From contig JAFGPH010000383.1 of NCBI GenBank assembly GCA_016926135.1, positions 1 through 6,077 on the forward strand: a stretch of DNA of 6,077 nt. The letters run 5' to 3'. A program made the translations under genes and the position numbers. This DNA comes from Deltaproteobacteria bacterium (GTDB lineage: Bacteria > Desulfobacterota > DSM-4660 > Desulfatiglandales > HGW-15). A model generated the notes under the pieces. The model did no database searches, was not told the origin of the DNA, and saw only the letters and a program-made list of their open reading frames with translations. Within the stretch, counting starts at the first letter, position 1. Each line of letters begins with the position of its first letter. Of this stretch, positions 1 through 5,101 are shown in pieces.

Positions 1-78
1 GTCCCAGGTGCGGCGCTTGAACATCTCGTTTCTCTGGTCGAACCGGTAGTCCGGAACCGGAAACGGGTAGGGGTCCAT
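1..78 (-). CDS. Unidentified protein, N-terminal 26 codons only (runs off the window)
   Basis: An ATG at 78..76 opens a frame that stays open to the window edge. The product begins MDPYPFPVPDYRF and continues with an Arg/Asp/Gln-rich stretch ending in RRTWD. An AAAGGA Shine-Dalgarno-like motif lies at 90..95, 11 bases ahead of the ATG, which is slightly long but acceptable. The protein has no signal peptide or membrane segment in the visible part. The gene lies on the same strand as hutU but 322 bases beyond it and past a palindromic repeat, so membership of the hutU transcript is uncertain. I do not recognise the family. The pattern RFDQRN..F.RR.WD faintly recalls the start of some ferredoxin or reductive-dehalogenase-like proteins of anaerobes, but 26 residues cannot support a function. 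Confidence 0.6.
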   Translation of the reverse strand, partial: MDPYPFPVPDYRFDQRNEMFKRRTWD

Positions 79-171
79 TGCCGTCTGGGTCCTTTCAGTT
101 GTCACTAAACCCTCCACCTCTGGTGAAAGACCCGGATGGGTTCGACCGATCCAGGGTGAGCGTGATCGCCG

Positions 172-327
172 GAAATCCGAATATCGAAATTCGAAATTCG
201 AGACAAACAGGTTCAAATCCGAATCTCGAATGACAGAAACTCGGCAGTCAAACGTCACGAGTTCCGGTTCCGGTCATTTGGCTTTTCGTCATTTAGAATT
301 TGTTTCGAATTTCGTGCTTCGGATTTC
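172..327. repeat. Long imperfect palindrome made of CGAAATT-type units (probable dispersed intergenic repeat)
   Basis: The two halves are complementary in matched blocks. GAAATCCGAA (172..181) pairs perfectly with TTCGGATTTC (318..327). CGAAATTCGAGAC (192..204) pairs at 12 of 13 positions with GTTTCGAATTTCG (302..314). Nearer the centre, AATGAC (229..234) pairs with GTCATT (273..278), and AACTCG (238..243) with CGAGTT (258..263) around a 14-base loop. The left arm has 10 bases between the two outer blocks and the right arm only 3. The 7-base difference equals one tandem copy of CGAAATT in the left arm (CGAAATTCG occurs at 185..193 and again at 192..200). There is no transposase, and the base composition differs from the genes. 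A mobile-element relic or REP/MITE-like dispersed repeat is the best reading; a structured transcript end is the alternative. Confidence 0.6.
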
Positions 328-379
328 GAATTTGGTCATCGAAGGCTGATGCAACCTCCTTCCAGGGGGTCACATGAGG

Positions 380-397
380 CCACCCGCCTGCGGGCGG
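380..397 (-). terminator. GC-rich hairpin just after hutU, possible transcript end
   Basis: Read on the minus strand, CCGCCCGC and GCGGGTGG form an 8-base stem (one G-U pair) with a very short loop, beginning 3 bases after the hutU TAG. Such a stem at this place suggests a transcription end or an mRNA 3' stabiliser. It is not followed by a T tract, so it is not a standard intrinsic terminator, and a Rho-dependent or purely protective role is as likely. Confidence 0.4.
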
Positions 398-400
398 AGC

Positions 401-2440
401 CTACTCCTTCGCAAACGCCTCCTTCACCAATCCCCGGATGAGGCTGTCGTCGGGGATGAACGGGAGCGTGATATGGTCCGACTCGCTGAAGGTGCGGTTG
501 TATTCCGCCGCCGTCTCCACCGATGCTTCGTTCCTCGCCCAGGCCCGCCTGGCCACGCCGCCCATGACATCCCAGGGGATCGCGGTCCGAAGGATGCGGT
601 CCACCCGCTCGCTGCCGTCCAGCACCATCCCGAACCCTCCGTCGGTCCCCTTGCCGATCCCCACGCCCCCTCCATTGTGCAGGGCCACGAGGCTCATGCC
701 CCTGGCTGCGTCTCCGGCAAAGCACTGGACGGCCATCTCGGTCATGATGTTGCTCCCGTCCCGGATATTGGCGGTCTCCCGAAAGGGGGAATCCGCGCCG
801 CCCGTGTCGTGGTGATCCCGGCCGATCATGACCGGGCCGATCTCTCCCCTGCGCACCAGCTCGTTGAATTTGATAGCGATCCTCATGCGCCCCAGGGCGT
901 CCTGATAGAGGATTCTGGCCTGGGTGCCCACGACGAGCCTGTTCTTTTGGGCATCCCGGATCCAGACGTAGTTGTCCCTGTCCTGGAACCTGCGGTTCGG
1001 ATCGATGCACTCCATGGCGGCACGATCGGTCTTCACCAGGTCCTCGCTCTTTCCGCTCAGGCACACCCACCGGAACGGCCCGTAGCCGTAATCGAACATG
1101 ACCGGTCCCATGACGTCCTCCACATAGGAGGGGAGCACGAACCCGTCCAAGGTGTCTCTGCCGTTCCGGCAGACCTCCGGGGTGCCGGCGTCAAACACGG
1201 CCTTGAGGAAACTGTTGCCGTAGTCAAAGAAATAAACCCCCCGTTTCACCAGGGTCTGGATAAGGCTGAAGTGATGCTTCAGGGAGGTGTTCACAAGAGC
1301 CGCGAATCGGTCGTGATCGGTCTTCAGGAGCTCGGTCCGCTGCTCGAAGGTCAGGCCCTGGGGGCAGTACCCGCCCTCATAGGCGGCGTGACAGGAGGTC
1401 TGGTCCGAAAGGAGATCGATCTCAATCTTCTCGGCCACGGCGTACTCGAGAAGATCCACCACATTGCCGTAAAAGGCTATGGCGGCGGACTCGCCCTTCT
1501 TCTGGCATTCCTTGGCCGTTCGGAATACCTCTCCCGGATCCTCGACGACCCTGGAGACCCACCCCTGTTCATGCCGGGTGCGAATCCTGGAGCGATCCAC
1601 CTCCGCGATAATCCCCACACCCCGCGCGATCTCCACGGCCTTTCCCTGGGCCCCGCTCATCCCGCCGAGTCCCGAGGAGACAAAAAGGCGGCCTGTGAGA
1701 TCCTTGTCGGCCGGGATTCCCAGCTTGGATCTGCCCACATTCAGGATGGTGCTGTAGGTCCCGTGAACGATCCCCTGGGGACCGATGTACATCCAGCCTC
1801 CGGCCGTCATCTGCCCGTAGTTGGCAACACCGAGGGCCGCGCCCCGGTGCCAGTTTTCCTGTGTGTCGAACATGCCCACCATGAGACCGTTGGTGAGCAG
1901 CACCCTGGGGGCCTCTTCGGGGGAGCGAAAAAGCCCCACCGGATGACCCGATTCCATGACCAGGGTCTGCTCCCGGGTCATCCTCTCCAGGTAGGCCCTG
2001 GTGAGGCGGTACTGCATCCAGTTCTGGAAGACCTGACCCGTCTCCCCATAGGTCACGAGTTCATAGGGGTAAAGGGCCACGTCAAAGTCCAGGTTGTTGT
2101 CGATCATGACCTGGATGGCCTTTCCTTCTACACACCGGCCCTCATAGGCGTCGATGGGTCTCCCGGTGATGGGGCCTTCCGGCCTGAAGCGGTACCCGTA
2201 GACCCTGCCCCGGGTCAGCAGCTCGTTCAGAAACTCCGGGGCCAGGCGCCCGTGCCACTTCTCCGGGATGTACCGGAGGGCGTTTCGGAGCGCCAGCTCG
2301 GTGTCCGCCTCATTCAGCGTGAAGTTGCGCTTTGGCGCCCTTCGAATCCCTTCCACGAAGGAAGGCATGGCCGGCAGCTCCGGAAAAATCTCCTCCAGCT
2401 TCACGGTCATGGCCTTCGAAATCGCATCATTTCCAAGCAT
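401..2440 (-). CDS. hutU: Urocanate hydratase (urocanase), long form
   Basis: This cytoplasmic NAD-containing lyase adds water to urocanate to give 4-imidazolone-5-propionate, the second step of histidine breakdown. The product is 679 residues, close to the human enzyme (676) and over 100 longer than the common bacterial form. The extra length includes an N-terminal region (about 1-75) containing LALRNALRY, as in the mammalian protein. Family blocks seen: NNLD and LVTYG (115-132), YGQMTAG (208-214), YIGPQGIVHGTY (218-229), the NAD loop SGLGGMSGAQ (256-265), E280/R285, YGNVV (324-328), DQTSCH (346-351), FDYGN (405-409), GPFRWVC (454-460), RDHHD...SPFRET (541-556) and HNGGGVG (588-594). By eye, the Cys of short enzymes (P. 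putida Cys410) aligns with Leu511, as in the human protein. Glu133 replaces the second Gly of YGG. The ATG at 2440 is chosen because AAAGGGGG lies 7 bases upstream; a GTG at 2446 is too close to it. An S-methyl-thiourocanate or other urocanate-analogue hydratase is the main alternative. Confidence 0.93.
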   Translation of the reverse strand: MLGNDAISKAMTVKLEEIFPELPAMPSFVEGIRRAPKRNFTLNEADTELALRNALRYIPEKWHGRLAPEFLNELLTRGRVYGYRFRPEGPITGRPIDAYEGRCVEGKAIQVMIDNNLDFDVALYPYELVTYGETGQVFQNWMQYRLTRAYLERMTREQTLVMESGHPVGLFRSPEEAPRVLLTNGLMVGMFDTQENWHRGAALGVANYGQMTAGGWMYIGPQGIVHGTYSTILNVGRSKLGIPADKDLTGRLFVSSGLGGMSGAQGKAVEIARGVGIIAEVDRSRIRTRHEQGWVSRVVEDPGEVFRTAKECQKKGESAAIAFYGNVVDLLEYAVAEKIEIDLLSDQTSCHAAYEGGYCPQGLTFEQRTELLKTDHDRFAALVNTSLKHHFSLIQTLVKRGVYFFDYGNSFLKAVFDAGTPEVCRNGRDTLDGFVLPSYVEDVMGPVMFDYGYGPFRWVCLSGKSEDLVKTDRAAMECIDPNRRFQDRDNYVWIRDAQKNRLVVGTQARILYQDALGRMRIAIKFNELVRRGEIGPVMIGRDHHDTGGADSPFRETANIRDGSNIMTEMAVQCFAGDAARGMSLVALHNGGGVGIGKGTDGGFGMVLDGSERVDRILRTAIPWDVMGGVARRAWARNEASVETAAEYNRTFSESDHITLPFIPDDSLIRGLVKEAFAKE

Positions 2441-2447
2441 TTCCACA

Positions 2448-2455
2448 CCCCCTTT
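2448..2455 (-). promoter_or_regulatory. Ribosome binding site deciding the hutU start
   Basis: On the minus strand AAAGGGGG ends 7 bases before the ATG at 2440 but only 1 base before the in-frame GTG at 2446. Normal spacing therefore favours the ATG and a 679-residue protein over the 681-residue version. Confidence 0.65.
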
Positions 2456-2475
2456 GATGTTATCTCACTGAGCGG

Positions 2476-2502
2476 AGAATAGAATGGTTTGCTTTTTCGC
2501 AA
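2476..2502 (-). promoter_or_regulatory. Candidate sigma-70-type promoter for hutU
   Basis: On the minus strand TTGCGA (2502..2497, 4 of 6 to TTGACA) and TATTCT (2481..2476, 4 of 6 to TATAAT) are separated by 15 bases, a little short of the ideal 17. Transcription would start near 2469, giving a leader of about 30 bases that contains the ribosome binding site. An overlapping TTGAAT (2507..2502) is an alternative -35 element. It lies downstream of the probable liv terminator, where a separate hutU promoter would be expected. The match is weak. Confidence 0.3.
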
Positions 2503-2514
2503 TTCAAGAAAAGC
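2491..2514. promoter_or_regulatory. Operator-like imperfect dyad over the hutU -35 region
   Basis: GCTTTT (2491..2496) and AAAAGC (2509..2514) are perfect inverted arms around a centre containing AATT. Of 12 symmetric pairs, 8 match. The dyad covers the candidate -35 element of hutU, so a bound repressor would block it. It does not resemble the HutC-type operator I remember (TGTATAGACA-like), and no regulator gene lies in the window. Confidence 0.3.
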
Positions 2515-2543
2515 CGATATCTCTCGCTCGCTTCGCTAGAGCC

Positions 2544-2645
2544 CGCAGAGTCGCAGAGAAGAGGCTGTCGCATTGGGAAAGGAAACACCCGCCTCGTCCC
2601 CTCAACCCTTTGGCTGAAAAACCCTGCATCTCTGTGATCTCTGTG
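2544..2645. repeat. Inverted repeat with GCAGAG / CTCTGTG arms in the livF-hutU gap
   Basis: The left arm (2544..2564) contains CGCAGAGT followed by CGCAGAGA, a tandem unit of 8. The right arm (2623..2645) contains CTCTGTGAT followed by CTCTGTGAG, a tandem unit of 9. The reverse complement of the right arm aligns with the left at about 18 of 23 columns with two single-base gaps. The roughly 58 bases between the arms are unrelated to either. Repeats of this cgcagag/ctctgtg flavour are familiar to me from intergenic regions of deltaproteobacterial genomes, but that is memory, not a search. The right arm has been taken into the probable liv terminator. Confidence 0.5.
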
Positions 2646-2660
2646 AGAGACAAATGCAGG
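2617..2660 (-). terminator. Probable intrinsic terminator of the liv operon
   Basis: On the minus strand CCTGCAT (2660..2654) pairs perfectly with ATGCAGG (2629..2623), and inside it CTCT (2649..2646) can pair with AGAG (2633..2630) across a four-base bulge. The hairpin is followed by G and then TTTTT (2621..2617). It begins 24 bases past the livF stop. A stem plus T run in this place is the normal form of a Rho-independent terminator, although the loop is larger than usual, so some read-through into hutU is possible. Confidence 0.55.
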
Positions 2661-2683
2661 CTGTCCCCCGCACTCCATCATCG

Positions 2684-3388
2684 CTACATCCCCAAGTACG
2701 ACCTCTTCAGGTGCTCGTCCTTCAGCAGCTCCTTGCCCTGTCCGTCCATCACGATTCGTCCGTTCTCGATGACATAGGCCCGGTCGGCCATTTTCAGTGC
2801 CTTGTAGACATTCTGCTCGACCAGGAGGATGGTCACCTTTTCCTGCCGGATCTTCTCGAGGATCCCGAAGGTTTTCTCCACCAGCTTGGGTGCGAGACCC
2901 AGCGAGGGTTCGTCCACCGTGAGAAGCCTGGGTTGGGCCATCAACCCTCGGGCGATGGCCACCATCTGTTGCTCCCCTCCGCTGAGGGATCCGGCGATCT
3001 GATTCCTGTGAGAGACCAGATCCGGAAAAAAGTCATACATATCCCTCAGGATCTGATCCACCCTCCCCTGGGCCCGCCGGGAGTAAGCACCCAAAAGGAG
3101 ATTGTCTTCCACGGTCATGGCGGGAAAGACCCTGCGGCCTTGAGGGATGTGGATGATGCCTTCCTGCACGATCCGGTAAGGGGGTTTTCCCAGGATCTCT
3201 TTTCCCCCGAAAAGGATCGAGCCGGAGGTCCTCTTCAGGAGCCCGGAAAGGGAACGGAGGAGGGTGCTCTTTCCCGCCGCATTGGCGCCCACGATGGAGA
3301 CGATCTCCCCTTCCAGGACCTCGATTCCCACATCGAACAGGACCTGTACATCTCCGTAAGAGGTGTTCAGTTTCTCAATCTTTAGCAA
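2684..3388 (-). CDS. livF: HAAT-family ABC transporter ATPase LivF
   Basis: One of two cytoplasmic ATPases that drive an importer of branched-chain or related amino acids. The product is 234 residues, normal for LivF. Motifs: Walker A GANAAGKST (34-42), Q-loop Gln83 in IPQGRRVFP, signature LSGGEQQ (135-141), Walker B LLTVDE (155-160, catalytic Glu160), D-loop near SLGL (162-165), and VEQN (190-193) where other ABC proteins have the switch His. Gln192 at that place is usual for LivF. The start is taken as TTG at 3388, giving MLKIEKLNTSYGD, the normal LivF beginning, with an AGGA ribosome binding site 8 bases upstream. A longer frame from an ATG at 3463 adds 25 residues that look unlike the family and lie wholly inside livG. 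It overlaps livG by 14 bases, so translational coupling is likely. Confidence 0.95.
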   Translation of the reverse strand: MLKIEKLNTSYGDVQVLFDVGIEVLEGEIVSIVGANAAGKSTLLRSLSGLLKRTSGSILFGGKEILGKPPYRIVQEGIIHIPQGRRVFPAMTVEDNLLLGAYSRRAQGRVDQILRDMYDFFPDLVSHRNQIAGSLSGGEQQMVAIARGLMAQPRLLTVDEPSLGLAPKLVEKTFGILEKIRQEKVTILLVEQNVYKALKMADRAYVIENGRIVMDGQGKELLKDEHLKRSYLGM

Positions 3389-4100
3389 GCAGGTATTCCT
3401 CTCCCAGATAGGCCTTGATGCAATTGGGGTCGCAGGAGATCTCCGCCGGCTTCCCCTGAGCAATGATCTCTCCGTGGTCCAGGACCACGATCCGTTGCGA
3501 CAGCTCCATCATGGCCGTCATGATGTGCTCGATGATGAAGAGGGTGGCGCCCGCATCCCGGATGTTCCGGATGATCTGCATCATCTCCTTCAGCTCGTTG
3601 GCGTTCAGCCCGGCCATGACCTCGTCCAGCAGCAGGAGCCTGGGCGAGGTGGCAAGTCCTCTTGCGATCTCGAGTCGCTTTCGATCGGAGACGGTGAGGT
3701 TTTTCCCGAGCACATCCTTTTTCCCGAGCATCCCCACGAAGTCGAGGACCTCCTCGGCCTTTTTCTCCGCCTTTCGCAGGGATTTCTCCCGGCTGAGGGC
3801 CCCGATCATGACATTCTGGATTACCGGGATGTTGATGAAGGGTTTGGTGATCTGGAAGGTGCGGCAGAGACCCAGAAGGCAGATGTCCTCGGGCTTGAGC
3901 CGGCCGATGTCCCTGCCCTGAAACCGGATGTAGCCTGTGCGGGTGCGGTAGAAGCCGGTGATCACGTTGAACAGGGTCGTCTTTCCGGACCCGTTCGGCC
4001 CGATGAGCCCCACCACCTCCCCTTCGTCGATTCGAAAACCGATCCTCTGAAGGACGGCGTTTCCCCCAAACCATTTGCTCAGATCATGAACTTCCAGCAT
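3375..4100 (-). CDS. livG: HAAT-family ABC transporter ATPase LivG
   Basis: The partner ATPase of LivF, 241 residues from the ATG at 4100. Motifs: Walker A GPNGSGKTT (34-42), Q-loop Gln83 in CRTFQITKPF, Walker B LLLLDE (155-160) followed by VMAGLN, and switch His192 in IIEH. The ABC signature, LSGGQ or LSYGQ in most relatives, reads LTVSD here (136-140, in NLTVSDRKRLEIARGLA), with both glycines missing. I recall similar LT..DRKRLE variants in other LivG-like proteins, so it may be a subfamily trait. The start at 4100 gives MLEVHDLSK and has GAGGTG 10 bases upstream; an ATG at 4109 (three residues longer) has that motif too close. The frame extends further upstream, but there it lies within livM and looks non-coding. 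It follows livM by 20 bases and overlaps livF. Confidence 0.95.
   Translation of the reverse strand: MLEVHDLSKWFGGNAVLQRIGFRIDEGEVVGLIGPNGSGKTTLFNVITGFYRTRTGYIRFQGRDIGRLKPEDICLLGLCRTFQITKPFINIPVIQNVMIGALSREKSLRKAEKKAEEVLDFVGMLGKKDVLGKNLTVSDRKRLEIARGLATSPRLLLLDEVMAGLNANELKEMMQIIRNIRDAGATLFIIEHIMTAMMELSQRIVVLDHGEIIAQGKPAEISCDPNCIKAYLGEEYLLAKD
3397..3405 (-). promoter_or_regulatory. Ribosome binding site supporting the TTG start of livF
   Basis: On the minus strand GGGAGAGGA lies inside the end of livG and finishes 8 bases before the TTG at 3388. It supports a non-ATG start that agrees with the usual LivF N-terminus. Confidence 0.6.
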
Positions 4101-4110
4101 GCCCCTCATC

Positions 4111-4116
4111 CACCTC
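4111..4116 (-). promoter_or_regulatory. Ribosome binding site deciding the livG start
   Basis: GAGGTG on the minus strand, in the gap between livM and livG, is 10 bases from the ATG at 4100 but 1 base from the ATG at 4109. It favours the inner start, though the outer ATG could still use AGAGG at a spacing of 3. Confidence 0.45.
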
Positions 4117-4120
4117 TTTC

Positions 4121-5101
4121 TCAGCGGTGCCGAGTCCCTGCGGTGCGCTCCTTCAGGGTCCCGTAAATCCCCTTCGGCATGAAGAAGAGAACCAGAACCA
4201 GAATGACGGCATAGATGATCAGATGAAGCCCCGGCACTGCACTGCCCAGGAAGGCCCTCAGCCCGATGGTGATGGGGATGAAGAGCATTGCGCCGATGGC
4301 AGGACCGATCGCGGTGCCGATGCCGCCCACAATCACGAAAAGGGCCACCTGCACCGAGATCTGAAGCCTTGCCACGGAGGAGGGATCGATGTAGGCGATG
4401 TACTGGGCGTATATCGATCCGGCCACGGCAGCCAGAAAACAACTGATGCCCATGGCGATGAGGCGCACCCGGCCCGTCCGGACCCCCAAAGCCCGGGCCG
4501 CGTCCTCGTTCTCCCGAAAGGCGGTCAGGTGGTACCCGAGCCTGGAGTGCTCTATGGCGTGGGAAATGGCCACCACGATCAGCAAAAAGATGAGGCCGAT
4601 GTAGACGTACGGCAGCTTCCCTTCAAAGATCATGTTGCGGAAACTCGGCTGGATCGGGAGGCCGATCCCGATGGATCCGTTCGTGAGCGTGCGCCAGCTC
4701 AGGGCCAGGATGGAAACGACCTCGCCGAAGGCCAGGGTGGCCAGGGCAAAGTAGTGGCTTCGAAGGCGAAAGCAAATGAGGCCCAGCAGCACCCCCACCA
4801 GGGAGGCCAGGATGCCCCCGGCAAAAAGGCCCAGCCAGGGGGTGATCTGGCAACGCACAAAAAGAAGCGTGGACGTGTAGGCCCCGATGGCAAAGAAGGC
4901 ATTGTGGCAGAGGCTCACCATCCCTGCATACCCGGAGATGATATTCCAGGAGCCGGCAAAGGCCCCCCAGAGAAAGATCAGGATAAAGCCGTCCAGGTAA
5001 AAGTCGTTCCGGATGAAGGGCGGGGAGACGGCCATCCCCAGAAACACGATCAGAAGAAGGGCGCCCCGTGGCGTCTTCAGCGTTTCAGTCCATGGCTTCA
5101 A
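4121..5101 (-). CDS. livM: HAAT-family ABC transporter permease LivM
   Basis: An inner-membrane permease subunit that pairs with LivH to form the substrate channel. The product is 326 residues with about eight to ten hydrophobic segments. Family marks: SGYAGMVSLCHNAFFAIGAYT (56-76), where Cys65 stands at a usual Gly; FRLRSHYFALATLAFGE (111-127); the ATPase-contact loop ENEDAARALGVRTGR (197-211) followed by a membrane segment ending in AAVAG; GGIGTAIGPAIGA (259-271); and a C-terminal FFMPKGIYG (306-314). The start is read as TTG at 5101, giving MKPWTETLKT, because GAGGAG lies 10 bases upstream and the next ATG (residue 23) would remove most of the first membrane segment. It overlaps the end of livH by 17 bases, so coupled translation of the two permeases is likely. 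Substrate cannot be read from the sequence. Confidence 0.94.
   Translation of the reverse strand: MKPWTETLKTPRGALLLIVFLGMAVSPPFIRNDFYLDGFILIFLWGAFAGSWNIISGYAGMVSLCHNAFFAIGAYTSTLLFVRCQITPWLGLFAGGILASLVGVLLGLICFRLRSHYFALATLAFGEVVSILALSWRTLTNGSIGIGLPIQPSFRNMIFEGKLPYVYIGLIFLLIVVAISHAIEHSRLGYHLTAFRENEDAARALGVRTGRVRLIAMGISCFLAAVAGSIYAQYIAYIDPSSVARLQISVQVALFVIVGGIGTAIGPAIGAMLFIPITIGLRAFLGSAVPGLHLIIYAVILVLVLFFMPKGIYGTLKERTAGTRHR

Larger units (their letters stand above)
79..400. other. Gene-free intergenic stretch between hutU and the gene at the left edge
   Basis: This 322-base gap has no convincing coding frame on either strand. From left to right it holds the ribosome binding site of the left-edge gene (90..95), a featureless stretch to about 170, a long imperfect palindrome (172..327), an isolated perfect Shine-Dalgarno sequence on the minus strand (AAGGAGG, 355..361) with no start codon at a usable distance, and a GC-rich hairpin next to the hutU stop (380..397). 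The middle is visibly richer in A and T than the flanking genes. I see no convincing promoter for the left-edge gene. Confidence 0.7.

Noticed and set aside
185..200. CGAAATT repeats as a CRISPR or iteron array
   Set aside because: The tandem unit occurs only about twice, with no spacers and no replication gene nearby; it is part of the palindrome.
336..1070. A 244-codon minus-strand frame overlapping the 3' part of hutU
   Set aside because: Out of frame with hutU, Arg/Gly/Pro-rich and without family features; it is a GC-driven shadow. A frameshifted hutU was considered, but the hutU frame is intact through the conserved HNGGGVG block to its stop.
374..2482. A 702-codon open frame on the plus strand lying opposite all of hutU
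   Set aside because: Its product is rich in His, Pro, Gly, Val and Asp with no recognisable domain, and it mirrors the codon pattern of hutU, whose protein is a clear family match. Long antisense frames are common opposite GC-rich genes.
2460..2777. Small frames in the livF-hutU gap (minus 2460..2681, plus 2484..2777)
   Set aside because: They are built from repeat and terminator sequence, lack a convincing binding site and have no recognisable content.
3389..3463. Extension of livF to an ATG at 3463
   Set aside because: The 25 extra residues fall within livG and do not resemble LivF, while TTG at 3388 has a good binding site and gives the family N-terminus.
4101..4442. Extension of livG to an upstream start at 4442
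   Set aside because: The added residues lie inside livM, are rich in Arg and His, and are unlike LivG N-termini. The ATG at 4100 gives the standard beginning.
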